Origin: an uncultured Pirellulaceae bacterium
Lineage (GTDB): Bacteria; Planctomycetota; Planctomycetia; Pirellulales; Pirellulaceae
Direction of reading: 5' to 3'
Assembly: GCA_938010615.1 (NCBI GenBank)
Contig: CALLUY010000061.1
Coordinates: 1 to 47,507 of the forward strand
DNA length: 47,507 nucleotides
Below the pieces are notes generated by a model. It saw only the letters and a program-made list of their open reading frames with translations. It was not told the origin of the DNA and ran no database searches. The translations under genes were made by a program, and so were the position numbers. Below are positions 1-9,028 of the stretch, piece after piece (the first letter of the stretch is position 1; each line of letters starts with the position of its first letter).

Positions 1-260
1 TTCGGTTAGGGCGCACATGCGCCGCAACTGGTCGGGCTTTCAGCCCTAAGTGATCGTCCAACGCAATCCCGGCCCTGCGGGCCGGGCTAGGTAAATTGCT
101 GGGCCGTTGGCCCGAAATGACCGGAACACTGCAACTTCAAAACTCACGCGTCGGGTTGTGATTGGCGTATCAACTTGTGTAACTTCCCAAATGACGGGGC
201 CTTGCGGCAGTCCATGCAATTTCCTAGTCAGCGAGGACGACTCGCCGCGCCACCAAACCG
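1..260. repeat. Intergenic palindromic repeat block (with right end of MITE-like element)
   Basis: Gene-free start of the window. It contains several short hairpins (GGGCTTTCAGCCC near 35, CCCGGCCCTGCGGGCCGGG near 68, GGGCCGTTGGCCC near 102). At 130-142 lies TGCAACTTCAAAA, the right terminal repeat of the element seen complete at 10141-10383. It is followed by CTCACGCG and then about 100 bases resembling 36765-36870 (both contain CGTCGGGTTGTGATTG and CAATTTCCTAG). The left end of the MITE-like element would lie outside the window. I see no convincing gene between 1 and 466. Confidence 0.7.
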
Positions 261-466
261 ATCACGTCTGAGGTCAAACTGGTATCAGATTGACGATGCA
301 TTGGACGGCGTGAAAACTGTCAGCATGACCGTTAGAAAAGCCAAAAACACCGTGAATTAACGAGTGTTGGGCTCTTTTTGTGAGGTTTGGCACACCCCGT
401 GCAATTAGTTGAACTGTCAAACGGGACAACGACGTTCCGCTGACAGAGACTTTACGGGAGTATCCT

Positions 467-1108
467 ATGACTGGCAATTCAATCAAAACAATTTTGGCAA
501 TCGCTCTTTTGGTTGGCGCTGCCTCTCAAGCAAACGCGAACGACTGGCACCACATCGATCAGATGGCACTTAAGGTGCAACGTCAAACCAGACAGCTTGT
601 GACCGAAGAGCGTCACTATCGCAGCTCGCGACACTACGGCGAACTGCTTCGTTGCACAAATCGGCTCGCGGCGATTTCTGCTCAAGTCCATGACTTGGCC
701 CATCACGCTCAGTGTCCTCGCACATTGAAGACCTACGTTAACGAAATGGACAACATGTTCCACAAAGTTGAAGACCTTTTCGATCATATCGAGGACGATG
801 CGGCTCGCGGAATCGGATGTGTTCGGGGCAACACGGCACATGTAAAGCGACTGTTGGACTCAATCGAAGACTGCATCCATCACTTGCAGGATGATTTGAG
901 ATACCTGACACGAGCTTCACGAGCAGTGCGAGTTCAGCGAGCGGTTTACTCGAACGCAGGACTCTACGGCGGAAGCCCTTACAGCGGACGCGGCTACGGA
1001 TATGGAAACTACGGACATGGTCACCACGGCCGCTCTGCCCGAGGTTACGACAGTGGATTCGGAATTAGCATCGGCGGAGGAAGCTCACGGATCACTTTCC
1101 GATTCTAA
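467..1108 (+). CDS. Small secreted His-rich protein with Gly/Tyr tail, unknown function
   Basis: Unrecognised 213-residue protein. Residues 1-25 form a Sec signal peptide (hydrophobic stretch ILAIALLVGAAS, probable cleavage after ANA). Residues 26-160 are predicted helical, rich in His, Arg and Glu, with four cysteines, suggesting a periplasmic or surface helical bundle. The last 50 residues are Gly/Tyr/Ser-rich (GYGYGNYGHGHH). The start is supported by GGGAG about eight bases upstream of the ATG. An intrinsic terminator follows at 1135-1163, so the gene is probably a single transcription unit. The His-rich surface could bind metal, but that is only inference. Confidence 0.75.
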   Translation: MTGNSIKTILAIALLVGAASQANANDWHHIDQMALKVQRQTRQLVTEERHYRSSRHYGELLRCTNRLAAISAQVHDLAHHAQCPRTLKTYVNEMDNMFHKVEDLFDHIEDDAARGIGCVRGNTAHVKRLLDSIEDCIHHLQDDLRYLTRASRAVRVQRAVYSNAGLYGGSPYSGRGYGYGNYGHGHHGRSARGYDSGFGISIGGGSSRITFRF

Positions 1109-1134
1109 AAGTCGAAACTGAGAATTTAGAAACG

Positions 1135-1163
1135 AAATCGTCTCGGCAACGGGGCGATTTTTA
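1135..1163 (+). terminator. Intrinsic terminator
   Basis: An 11-bp stem (AAATCGTCTCG with CGGGGCGATTT, including G-T pairs) closed by a GCAA tetraloop and followed by a T run, 26 bases after the stop codon of the secreted protein. Confidence 0.8.
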
Positions 1164-1638
1164 TGCGCGAGTTATGTTTCCGAGGCGAAGGGAGTTCTTC
1201 GTCGCTTTGACGCGCTCGATCGGCAAGCATCTTGAGGCTAGATCTCATCCCAAGGAACCAAAAAATCGTCTCTTGAAAACACGGGCGAACTCACTCGCTT
1301 TACGCGTCTTGCTTGTCTTTTAGCAACAGCCTCGAATGCGATCTGAGATTTTCTTCCTTGGGAACAGCAATGGATGCCGTCGTTCTATCCTCGGACATGA
1401 CGGAGCGCGAAACGAGGACCAAACGAAGCTGGCCGGTTTCGCTGGATTGGTATCTTTTTTCGAAAAACGCATCTTTTCGTTGTCCCGCAATAGTTAGTTG
1501 TTGTTCGACATGGTCAGTTGTTGTTCAATGGTAGCGCGACTTTCGCGACCATATGGGTTGTCAGTGACCATCACTGAACAGGAAGCCCCATATCCAATAT
1601 TGCGAACTGACATCAATTGACTTGGAGTGAAAAAAGCC
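1164..1638. other. Gene-free stretch upstream of the VCBS protein
   Basis: About 475 bases without a credible gene. The short open frames here lack ribosome sites and family-like composition. Visible structure: a direct repeat CAGTTGTTGTTC-like near 1494 and 1512, and the palindrome TCAGTGA-CCA-TCACTGA at 1561-1577. Presumably it holds the promoter of the following gene; no -35/-10 pair is clear enough to call. Confidence 0.5.
1561..1577. promoter_or_regulatory. Operator-like perfect palindrome
   Basis: TCAGTGA-CCA-TCACTGA is a perfect 7-bp inverted repeat with 3-base spacer, about 60 bases upstream of the chosen start of the large surface protein. Its position and size fit a dimeric repressor site, but no regulator is known, so the role is inference. 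Confidence 0.3.
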
Positions 1639-4600
1639 ATGAAGAAATTTCCGCCGCGCAAGCGTTCCCGCCAATCTGGAAAAAACTACGCAACCTACGA
1701 GAAACTTGAAGCCAAGAAAATGCTCGCGGCTGTTGGAACTCTGACGGAACTGCAACCGGTAGGGCTTTCGACTGATGCGCAGGAGTTCGGAACCCAAACT
1801 GCGATCTCTGGTGATTTTGCAGCTGTTTCCCAGGAGAGCTCTTTTCGTGATGTTGGGTTTCCTGTCTACATCTACCAAAGGGATGATGCCGGGACACCTG
1901 ATGGAAGTGATGACACGTGGTCACTCTTTGATGAAATTGCAGCGCCTGATCCATTGGAAGAAGGATTTGGTCAGTCGTTGGAGATGGATGGCAACACGCT
2001 CATCATTGGCAGCCAGACTGGATTCTACAGTTACGAGTTTGACGGAGCTGCGTGGAATCAGGTTCAACGGATCGACCAACCAAATGACAATTCATTTAGA
2101 TTTTCAGATGAGATCGATTTGGACGGTGACAAGCTGGCTGTCAGTAGTTATGTGGATAATGTAAACGGCCTCACCAACGCTGGTGCTGTCTATCTGTATG
2201 ATCGAACGGCCAACGGATGGGAGCTCGCGCAATCAATTGTTGGAACCGAAACCGGACAGGGGTTGGGTTTTGAAGTCGCGTTGGCAGGAAACGTTCTTGC
2301 GATTCATCAGATTCCGGCGTTTGGGGCAACGACTGCCCAGAGGGAAGTTCAGTTTTACTATCGGGACTTTGTTGGTGACTATGTCCTGGAGGACTCGGTT
2401 CCCGCGACTTCGGGAGTCACAATTGAAGCAGCTCAATTTGATCAAATTCTGGTACTGACACCTGGAACTACCTCGACGCTGACCACGTACCAACGACCAC
2501 GAGGCGGAGGTTGGTTTGAAGGGCCTTCGTATACGGGAAGCACGTGGCGAAACGTCGTTGTTGACAATCAGGTTATGCTTGTCGGTAGCTCCAGTCGAGA
2601 TGTCGTGTTTACACGAACAGGCTTGGGAAGTGACTGGACAGAGGTCTCGACTATCAGAAGTTCGAGAACGGTGGGGGATGAGTTTGCGGCCATTGATGAC
2701 GGTACCATCATCCGTGGATATCCCGATGACAATTCAACTTCGATCGCGTCGGGATCGGTTGATTTCCATTTTGTAGATGTTGCGGCCGGGGCTGTAACCC
2801 AAACTCAGAGCCAGGTTTCCCCGCCGGCCGTCGAAGAGTCGGGCTCGATTGCGGGTGATGGGTTTGGCGAAAAGACAGCGATGGGAGGCAGCTTTGCCGC
2901 AGTATCCGCGCCCGATCGCTTTAGTTTCCAGGGTGGTGGTCTGGTTTCCGTTTATTCACTTAATGACCAAGATACCATAGACGCTGGAGATGACACCTAC
3001 AGCTTTGCCTATTCGATTGCTCCCGATTCTCCTACACCGTTTGAGGCTTTTGGAAAAGCGGTTGCGGCGCAGGGAGATGAGCTTTTCATTCAGTCCAGAA
3101 ACAGCATTTTTGTTTACGAAATTGGCCCTGATTCGGCTACCTTGCAACAGGTCATCCCACTTGCGGAATCTACGTTTGTTGGCAGCATGAAGATCGAAGG
3201 AGATCGGCTGGTCGCCTCCACAGGGAACGATATGCTGAGTATCTTTGATCGGATCGGGGGCACATGGACACAGACTTCGTCGCTGACGATGGCGAGCTCA
3301 ACTGCTCCTTTTGATTTTTCTGGTGACACGATCGTTGTCGCACGACGTTCGACTACCAACGACAACGATGTCTATCAATTGCAAGGCGACTCTTGGGCGC
3401 TCGTTGAAACATTCGTGCCGTTTGATCGGTCAGGGACTACAAACATACGAAGAATTCGGTTTGACGGAAACCGACTGGCAGTCAACTATGGAGCAACCAT
3501 CAACACGTACACTTTCGATGGATCCACATTCACGCCTGAGGGCAGCATCCGTTCCGGATTCACGTCTTTTGAATTGATCGACGATGTACTCGTCTACGCG
3601 AGAGTCAATGGAGCGAGCAACGCTGTGGAATTCCTGACTGCTGGCTGGGATTCGTCCATTGGGGAATGGGGTGTAAGCAATCAGATAACAACCTCAACGA
3701 TCGATGACCTTACAACTGTTATCGGAGAAGTTGCCACAAACGGTAAACAGGTGGTCTATGGGTTGGACACGATTCAGAACAGGACAGGAACGGCTTACAC
3801 CTTTGGGTTGACCAATCAGGCCGTGATTGGAGTTGATCGCGAATTCTCTGTTGCCGAAGACGCGGCTTTGGGAAGTGTTGTCGGCCAGATTGCCCCGCTC
3901 GGTGAAACGGAGCTGGACGTAGAAGATCGGGATGACCTGACGTACACTTTCACTGCTGGTGATACAGGTGCTTTCGCGATTGATAATCTTGGCGTAATTA
4001 CCGTTGCCGATCCCTCCCAGTTGGATTTCGAAACAGGTTTGCAATCGTTTTCGCTTCAATATGAAGTAAGTGATGGTGAGACGAGTGCGACGGCTACCGT
4101 TCAAATCCAGGTGGCCGATGTCACCGAACCGGAAATTATCGGTGGCCTTATGGAAAGCGTGTCCGAAGACGCCACCTCAGTTAACGATGGTGTGATCTAT
4201 CGCCGCAGTGACAACACATTTGGTGCGCTTGCTCCAACAACTGCATCTGGCACTTATGGCGACTTTACACTTGGCTCGGACGGTGCCTGGAGTTATGTTC
4301 TAAACGCGAATGCCCAAACGCTGCCCGCTGGCCAAAACGGTCAGGATTCGTTCGATATTTTCTCGGCAGATGGATTGGCAAGCAACACCGTGACGATCAC
4401 TGTTATCGGCGAAAACGACAGTGCCTCCATTACAGATCCTCAGGGTGGACCAGTGGTCGGCAACCTCAACGAAGACTCGACCAGTCCAGCCACTGGACTC
4501 ATCGTGGTAACCGATGTTGACGATCAGGAAGCCGAGATTGTCCCCGGCACATTCGTGGGAGGGTTTGGTGACCTGACGATTACCGCCGATGGACTATGGA

Positions 4601-5301
4601 GTTTCAGCCTTGATAACTCAGCTGTTCAGATTCTAAACGCAGGAGATACCGGAACGGCATCATTCGCCATCGAATCGGTAGACGGTACTCAGTCCCAATT
4701 GTCCGTATTTATCACCGGGAACAACGACGCTCCGGTCATTGGCGGAACCAATACAGGGACCACTGATGAGGACTCAACCGCACCGGTCACTGGATCGCTT
4801 ACCATTTCCGATGTCGATGATGGCGAAGCCAGATTTGCCACCCAATCTGACATCGCGGGAGCCTGGGGCACTTTCAGTGTCGATGCATCCGGTCAATGGA
4901 GCTATGTCCTTGATAACGCCTCCGTCGCCGATCTAAACGACGGAGAATCTGTAACAGATTCGTTTACCGTGACTTCGTTTGATGGATCTGGTTCCGTTGT
5001 GGTATCGATAGCCATCGAAGGTGCCGACGAAGACGTGGACGTCACTATCCCCGGAGTCATAGAAGATATTGAAGAGCTTGTTGGTGATGGAGACCTGGGG
5101 AATGGACAAGCAAACCCAATCATCAACGACTTGAGAAATGCCGAAAAGGACATCGCGAAAGGAAAAATTGACAAGGCGATCGAAAAACTCGAGGCAGCCA
5201 GAGATCGTGTGCTGGATCTCTTCAATGACGGCGACCTCGATGCAGATGATGCTGATCAGCTGATTGCTTCGATCGACGCACTCATCGGTTCGCTGCTTTA
5301 A
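1639..5301 (+). CDS. Large secreted/surface protein: LEPR-XLL-like N-terminus, FG-GAP-like, cadherin-like and VCBS repeats
   Basis: Probable 1220-residue extracellular adhesin-like protein. The N-terminus is very basic (KKFPPRKRSRQ) followed by YEKLEAKKMLAA, which resembles the planctomycetal LEPR-XLL export region. Residues about 35-720 contain repeated blade-like motifs (FGQSLEMDGNTLIIGS type) resembling FG-GAP/beta-propeller repeats. About 735-830 is cadherin-like (FSVAEDAALGSVVGQI, ending VQIQVADVTEP). About 840-1140 has three VCBS repeats (DVDD, GLWSFSLDN, GENDS/GNNDAP). The C-terminus is a charged two-helix segment (DLRNAEKDIAKGKIDKAIEKL) resembling a FIMAH domain, though I am not sure. 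ATG 1639 is preferred over the in-frame GTG at 1627 because GGAG lies 11 bases upstream. The terminator at 5323 closes the unit. Confidence 0.85.
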   Translation: MKKFPPRKRSRQSGKNYATYEKLEAKKMLAAVGTLTELQPVGLSTDAQEFGTQTAISGDFAAVSQESSFRDVGFPVYIYQRDDAGTPDGSDDTWSLFDEIAAPDPLEEGFGQSLEMDGNTLIIGSQTGFYSYEFDGAAWNQVQRIDQPNDNSFRFSDEIDLDGDKLAVSSYVDNVNGLTNAGAVYLYDRTANGWELAQSIVGTETGQGLGFEVALAGNVLAIHQIPAFGATTAQREVQFYYRDFVGDYVLEDSVPATSGVTIEAAQFDQILVLTPGTTSTLTTYQRPRGGGWFEGPSYTGSTWRNVVVDNQVMLVGSSSRDVVFTRTGLGSDWTEVSTIRSSRTVGDEFAAIDDGTIIRGYPDDNSTSIASGSVDFHFVDVAAGAVTQTQSQVSPPAVEESGSIAGDGFGEKTAMGGSFAAVSAPDRFSFQGGGLVSVYSLNDQDTIDAGDDTYSFAYSIAPDSPTPFEAFGKAVAAQGDELFIQSRNSIFVYEIGPDSATLQQVIPLAESTFVGSMKIEGDRLVASTGNDMLSIFDRIGGTWTQTSSLTMASSTAPFDFSGDTIVVARRSTTNDNDVYQLQGDSWALVETFVPFDRSGTTNIRRIRFDGNRLAVNYGATINTYTFDGSTFTPEGSIRSGFTSFELIDDVLVYARVNGASNAVEFLTAGWDSSIGEWGVSNQITTSTIDDLTTVIGEVATNGKQVVYGLDTIQNRTGTAYTFGLTNQAVIGVDREFSVAEDAALGSVVGQIAPLGETELDVEDRDDLTYTFTAGDTGAFAIDNLGVITVADPSQLDFETGLQSFSLQYEVSDGETSATATVQIQVADVTEPEIIGGLMESVSEDATSVNDGVIYRRSDNTFGALAPTTASGTYGDFTLGSDGAWSYVLNANAQTLPAGQNGQDSFDIFSADGLASNTVTITVIGENDSASITDPQGGPVVGNLNEDSTSPATGLIVVTDVDDQEAEIVPGTFVGGFGDLTITADGLWSFSLDNSAVQILNAGDTGTASFAIESVDGTQSQLSVFITGNNDAPVIGGTNTGTTDEDSTAPVTGSLTISDVDDGEARFATQSDIAGAWGTFSVDASGQWSYVLDNASVADLNDGESVTDSFTVTSFDGSGSVVVSIAIEGADEDVDVTIPGVIEDIEELVGDGDLGNGQANPIINDLRNAEKDIAKGKIDKAIEKLEAARDRVLDLFNDGDLDADDADQLIASIDALIGSLL

Positions 5302-5322
5302 GCAGGCGGCTTCCTTTCACAC

Positions 5323-5352
5323 GGGCAGTGCCATTTGTCACGGCCCTTTTTT
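5323..5352 (+). terminator. Intrinsic terminator
   Basis: GGGCAGTG-CCATTTGT-CACGGCCC hairpin with one internal mismatch, followed by TTTTTT, about 20 bases after the stop of the VCBS-repeat protein. Confidence 0.7.
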
Positions 5353-5744
5353 GTTGCTTAACAACGACGCGAAGCAAGCTCTCGAAACGCCTGAGCAAGT
5401 GCGTGCTCTAAAAAATGTGCTGCAATGCCAGAGCATGCGATCGAGCCCGGCTCGACGACCTGCGACGCAACCAGTTTTCGCTTTTGGTTGATTGCTCGAT
5501 TCTGCCTTGTCGCTATATCGTAAAACCATGCAACCCGGATTTTGTTCCAACGACGTATTGGTTGTCGTTCAACAGCACGCCGCCGCTCAACCGATACAGT
5601 GTTCGCGAATACAAACGCTGAGAGTCGGCTTTATCCTTCGTTGATGTAAACGCACTAACGATTCGGTCCTGACTGTCAAGCTGAAACGCGTTGAACGAGT
5701 TTGGCCCCATCTCCTACCCCTGACAGCGAACCTTGAGCGTCGTG
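5353..5744. other. Intergenic stretch between the VCBS protein and ribD
   Basis: About 390 bases between two converging genes. The only plausible content is a 65-residue minus-strand frame at 5513-5710, listed separately with low confidence. No repeat of the families in this window and no RNA gene was recognised. Confidence 0.4.
5513..5710 (-). CDS. Possible small hypothetical protein or gene remnant
   Basis: A 65-residue open frame starting with ATG 34 bases downstream of ribD on the same strand. The composition is protein-like (FNAFQLDSQDRIVSAF, TLYRLSGGVLLNDNQY) without low complexity. There is a purine-rich GGGGTAGGAG just before the ATG but with almost no spacing. No family was recognised; it may be a short real protein, a fragment, or chance. 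Confidence 0.3.
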   Translation of the reverse strand: MGPNSFNAFQLDSQDRIVSAFTSTKDKADSQRLYSRTLYRLSGGVLLNDNQYVVGTKSGLHGFTI

Positions 5745-6881
5745 CTACTTCGATTGCTTCTGCAGAACCATATACACATCATCCCCAACTCGCTGAGCAG
5801 TTTGCAGCTTCATCTCCGTACCATCAACAATTCGATTGCGGTCCAAACCCATCACCGGCGTGACTGAATGGAAACCGCCAAGCAGCTTGGGCGCGACAAA
5901 CGAATGGATTTCGTCAATTTCACCCAGATCATGTAGCAGGCCCAGCAACTTGCCGCCGCCTTCGACCATCAAGTTCGTGATTCCACGCTGCGAAAGATGC
6001 ATCAGCAGTTCAATCATCCGTTCGTGATGGCTGAGCGAATTGCCGATCCAAATTTCGACGCCGTGTTCCACAAAACGAGCAACCTGCTTTGTGTCATGCT
6101 GTGGACCGACCGCGATCAAAGTTGGGATCTCTTTGGCCGTTTGGACCAAATTCGAAACGACGGCCGTCGAGGCCAGAGAATCGACAACGATCCGTAGTGG
6201 GGTCCGTGGCTCGAAGTCGAGCACTTCATCCGAACCGGGCAAGCGAACGTTGAGTTTCGGATTGTCGGCTTTGGCGGTGGCGGATCCAACCATGATTGCG
6301 TCGACGCGAGCCCGCAAGCGATGAACAAGGTTGCGCGACTGCGTGTTGGAGATCCATTCGCTGTCGCCAGAAGCCGTCGCCATCTTTCCATCGATGGTCA
6401 TCGCCCATTTCGCGACAACCCATGGCTTGCCCCTTTCGACACCTTTCAAATACGGTGCGAGGACCTCACGGGATTCCTTTTCAAGCAGTCCCGTGGTGAC
6501 TTCGATGCCGGCGGCTTTTAGTCGCTCGATACCCGCTCCTGAGACTTGCGGATTCGGGTCCGTGACAGCGATCATGACGTGAGCAATTTTTGCTTCAATC
6601 AACGCTTCAACGCAGGGACCGGTTTTGCCAGAGTGCGAACAAGGTTCCAAGGAAACGTAGGCTGTACCGCCAACGACTGATTCGGTGGCAGCTTCGATTG
6701 CGTTGACTTCGGCATGATTGCCGCCAAATTTTTCGTGCCAGCCTTGAGCGATGCACTTGCCGTCTTTCACGATGACGCATCCGACCATCGGATTTGGCTC
6801 GACACTCCCCTGCCCTTTGCGTGCGAGATCGATGGCTTGTTGCATCCATAGTTCATCGCGAGTTGTTGGAATGTCAGTCAT
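5745..6881 (-). CDS. ribD: Bifunctional riboflavin biosynthesis protein RibD
   Basis: Catalyses deamination of 2,5-diamino-6-ribosylamino-pyrimidinone 5-phosphate and then NADPH-dependent reduction of the ribosyl side chain, in cytosolic riboflavin synthesis. Length is 378 residues, normal for the family. The N-terminal deaminase carries the zinc motif: HAEVNAI and then PCSHSGKTGPCVEAL. The opening motif MQQAIDLA..GSVEPNPMVGCVIV is typical. The C-terminal reductase starts near KWAMTIDGKMA and includes IMVGSATAKADNP and the NLMVEGGGKLLG segment. I chose ATG 6881 because the longer frame (TTG 6920) runs through the terminator at 6904-6931. No other rib genes are in the window. Confidence 0.95.
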   Translation of the reverse strand: MTDIPTTRDELWMQQAIDLARKGQGSVEPNPMVGCVIVKDGKCIAQGWHEKFGGNHAEVNAIEAATESVVGGTAYVSLEPCSHSGKTGPCVEALIEAKIAHVMIAVTDPNPQVSGAGIERLKAAGIEVTTGLLEKESREVLAPYLKGVERGKPWVVAKWAMTIDGKMATASGDSEWISNTQSRNLVHRLRARVDAIMVGSATAKADNPKLNVRLPGSDEVLDFEPRTPLRIVVDSLASTAVVSNLVQTAKEIPTLIAVGPQHDTKQVARFVEHGVEIWIGNSLSHHERMIELLMHLSQRGITNLMVEGGGKLLGLLHDLGEIDEIHSFVAPKLLGGFHSVTPVMGLDRNRIVDGTEMKLQTAQRVGDDVYMVLQKQSK

Positions 6882-6903
6882 AGCACTGGAGACGGCGGGC
6901 ACG

Positions 6904-6931
6904 AAAAAAGGCGGAAGCAAATGCTCCCGCC
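6904..6931 (-). terminator. Intrinsic terminator of the Cys-Pro-Ala protein
   Basis: On the minus strand GGCGGGAGCA-TT-TGCTTCCGCC forms a 10-bp stem with one mismatch, followed by TTTTTT. It sits between the stop of the upstream secreted protein (6991) and the ATG of ribD (6881), so ribD needs its own promoter or read-through. Confidence 0.8.
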
Positions 6932-6990
6932 CTGTTCAGTATGTCCAGCAATGCGTTTTCACGCAAATGCCGTTTCAATGCAACGTGCTT

Positions 6991-7662
6991 TTAACGGCAA
7001 CGATTGCGATTGCGAAGCCTTGAAAACAGTCCGCCACGATTGCCACACTTTGAACGCTGACACAGACGTGGGCGTGGTGGGCAAGCTGGCTTGCAGCTGC
7101 GACGCGGTGCTGGGCAGCAGCTGCGTGGAGCCGGACAAGCCGGTGCACAGATTGGAGCCGGTGCACAAACTGGTGCCGGAGCACAAACTGGAGCTGGAGC
7201 ACAGACTGGTGCCGGTGCGAAAACGGGTGCCGGAGCACAAGCAGCAACTGGAGCCGGAGCGCAAACAGGAGCCGGAGCACATACTGCCGGAGCCGGAGCG
7301 TAAACGGGTGCTGGGGCTGGGCAACAAACAGGAGCCGGAGCTGGAGTTGGGCAGCACGCAGGTGCTGGAGCTGGAGCAGGACAGCAAGTAGGCGCAGGAG
7401 CTGGGCAGCATGTCGCTACTGGAGCAGGAGCTGGACAACATCGTGGCGCCGGAGCTGGGCAGCAACGTGGTGCTGGAGCGGGGCGGCACTTAGGTGCACA
7501 AGACCGACCGGCGCGAAGCTTGGCAAGTAAGCCACAGCTTGGTTTTTTAGCGCCGCATCTTTTGAAAAGTTGGGCGTTTGAAGTTTCAAGTGAACTGAAA
7601 CTTGACAGTGAAAAAACGATCGCGAACGTGAGCGCCGCAATCCATCCCGAATTTCGATTCAT
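6991..7662 (-). CDS. Secreted cysteine-rich protein with CCPAPAP/CAPAPV repeats
   Basis: Unrecognised 223-residue protein. Residues 1-31 look like a Sec signal peptide (GWIAALTFAIVFSLSSFSS, cleavage after SNA). A short basic Cys segment follows, then roughly 120 residues of near-perfect repeats: first CCPAPAP units, later VCAPAP units, then a basic Cys-rich tail (SCCPAPRRSCKPACPP). More than 40 cysteines in a secreted Pro/Ala scaffold suggest a disulfide-crosslinked wall or surface protein, which would fit the proteinaceous planctomycete cell wall; that is inference. ATG 7662 has AGGAAAG upstream. Because the DNA is repetitive with period 6 to 18, long open frames appear in several other frames; the signal peptide and ribosome site decide this one. 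Confidence 0.8.
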   Translation of the reverse strand: MNRNSGWIAALTFAIVFSLSSFSSLETSNAQLFKRCGAKKPSCGLLAKLRAGRSCAPKCRPAPAPRCCPAPAPRCCPAPAPVATCCPAPAPTCCPAPAPAPACCPTPAPAPVCCPAPAPVYAPAPAVCAPAPVCAPAPVAACAPAPVFAPAPVCAPAPVCAPAPVCAPAPICAPACPAPRSCCPAPRRSCKPACPPRPRLCQRSKCGNRGGLFSRLRNRNRCR

Positions 7663-7879
7663 GGGTCTTTCCTCGAATGTGGAGCAGGTTGTGAAAACAG
7701 GTAAATCAGGACGATGAGGCTATGCGATATTGGACCCGTGTCAACAGCACGGGCAATACGACGCCCAAAAAGCGGCATTCATCCAAGAAAAAGCCCTACA
7801 AGCCAGTCACCTCGAGCAGCTTACTCGAAGGAAAGCGACCAAGGCCCATCAGTTACCGAAGAATCCATTGCGGGAGAAA

Positions 7880-8242
7880 TCACCCAAACCAACCCGATTT
7901 TTTTAGCTTGGCAACGGAATCGCTTTCATCCACATCAAGCTCGAAGACTTTCTGCAAGTTCATCAATGTGAAAACTTTCATCACGTTCTCGTTGATGTTG
8001 CAGAGTCGCAATTTGGCTTTTTCTTCCTTACAGCGTGTCGAGAAATGGATCAACTTTCCAATCATCGCAGACGACATGAAGCTCACGTTTTCGAAGTTGA
8101 CGACAATTTTGTCGTTCTCGTTCTTGATCAAATCAAGCAGTTCTTCGCCCAGGCCGGTGATGCGGGCTTCGTCGATGATGCTGATGTCCTGGAAGTAAAC
8201 CACCAAAATGTCGCCATCTTTGCGAGTTAAAAGAGTCGCCAT
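7880..8242 (-). CDS. STAS-domain protein (anti-sigma factor antagonist type)
   Basis: A 120-residue STAS protein of the SpoIIAA/RsbV kind, a small cytosolic switch that binds an anti-sigma/kinase partner depending on phosphorylation. Visible family marks: LVVYFQDISIIDE at the start, IVVNFENVSFMSSAMIGKLI in the centre, where the serine pair is the expected phospho-acceptor region, and LRLCNINENVMKVFTLMNLQKVF in the last third. ATG 8242 is preferred over an upstream extension because the STAS fold begins directly after MATLLTRKDG. No partner kinase or sigma factor gene is adjacent. It is divergent from the membrane protein starting near 8412. Confidence 0.88.
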   Translation of the reverse strand: MATLLTRKDGDILVVYFQDISIIDEARITGLGEELLDLIKNENDKIVVNFENVSFMSSAMIGKLIHFSTRCKEEKAKLRLCNINENVMKVFTLMNLQKVFELDVDESDSVAKLKKSGWFG

Positions 8243-8411
8243 GTCAGTTTTCCAGAAATCAGGGTGTTGGGCAGTCGCAAAACGAATCGGCTGCATCGAC
8301 GAAACTGGCCAAAGCATGGATGTGCATGATATGATTTGTCAGTCGCACGACCCACTGATTGTACGTCGGAGCAAAGCGACTGTAAACCAAAAGCAAATTT
8401 TCGGTAACACT

Positions 8412-9026
8412 ATGCGTATTAGAATCGGGGGACGTGACCCGAGATTCAGAAATATTGGCGGACGTAACATGCACGGCATTGAGCGCATGTTTCACTTGTT
8501 CGTCAGCCTTCAGATCCTGTTCGGTTCTCGACGTGGTCTTTCGATGGTGCTTCCTTTGTTGCTTTTGGTGGCACTGATTGCAGGAGGCTGGTTTATTTTC
8601 AGTAGCATGAATTCGCCGCAGAGTAAGCTCGAACAGGCACATGCCGATTGGGATTCGGGCGTGACGACTCGTCAGATTTCAGCGATCACGAAGTACAAAG
8701 AACTTTTGCAGAAAGACAATCCAATCGAACCAGGCATGCGGTGGCTGCAAAACGATCGAGATACGCTCTATCGTCGCATCGTCGAACATCAAGTGCTCTA
8801 CGAGAAAGACGACCGCAGCGCCCGAGAATGGATTATCAAAGCGTGGGACGAAGGGATCCGCGATCTGCGGTTTGCCGATGGTGAAACAAATGACGTCTGG
8901 ATCAAGGTGACGGAGTCGCTTAGTAAGAAGAAACGCACGCAGAAACCTTCCTCCTCGCGAGACCGTAACGAGCCCGGCGTCATCAATGATGATCGATTGG
9001 ACGGAATCCTTGCACCGGGAACTTAA
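8412..9026 (+). CDS. Single-pass membrane protein, unknown function, coupled to senB-like gene
   Basis: Unrecognised protein of about 204 residues. A basic N-terminal segment precedes one strong transmembrane helix (MVLPLLLLVALIAGGWFIF). The rest is a soluble helical domain with TPR-like spacing (KLEQAHADWDSG, ITKYKELLQKDNP, LYRRIVEHQVLYEKDD, AREWIIKAWDEGI) and a basic Ser-rich tail. The start is uncertain: ATG 8412 keeps an Arg/Gly-rich lead; ATG 8469, with GGCGGA upstream, is the main alternative. The stop is two bases from the TTG start of the next gene, so the two are very likely co-transcribed and translationally coupled. Confidence 0.65.
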   Translation: MRIRIGGRDPRFRNIGGRNMHGIERMFHLFVSLQILFGSRRGLSMVLPLLLLVALIAGGWFIFSSMNSPQSKLEQAHADWDSGVTTRQISAITKYKELLQKDNPIEPGMRWLQNDRDTLYRRIVEHQVLYEKDDRSAREWIIKAWDEGIRDLRFADGETNDVWIKVTESLSKKKRTQKPSSSRDRNEPGVINDDRLDGILAPGT

Positions 9027-9028
9027 CC

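Noticed and set aside
7091-7489. Long open frames on both strands within the Cys-Pro-Ala gene
   Set aside because: They come from the short-period DNA repeat. Only the 6991-7662 frame has a signal peptide, ribosome site and downstream terminator.
7722-8198. 158-residue plus-strand frame
   Set aside because: It overlaps the clear STAS-domain gene on the other strand, and its composition is biased (Ser/Lys) without recognisable domain.
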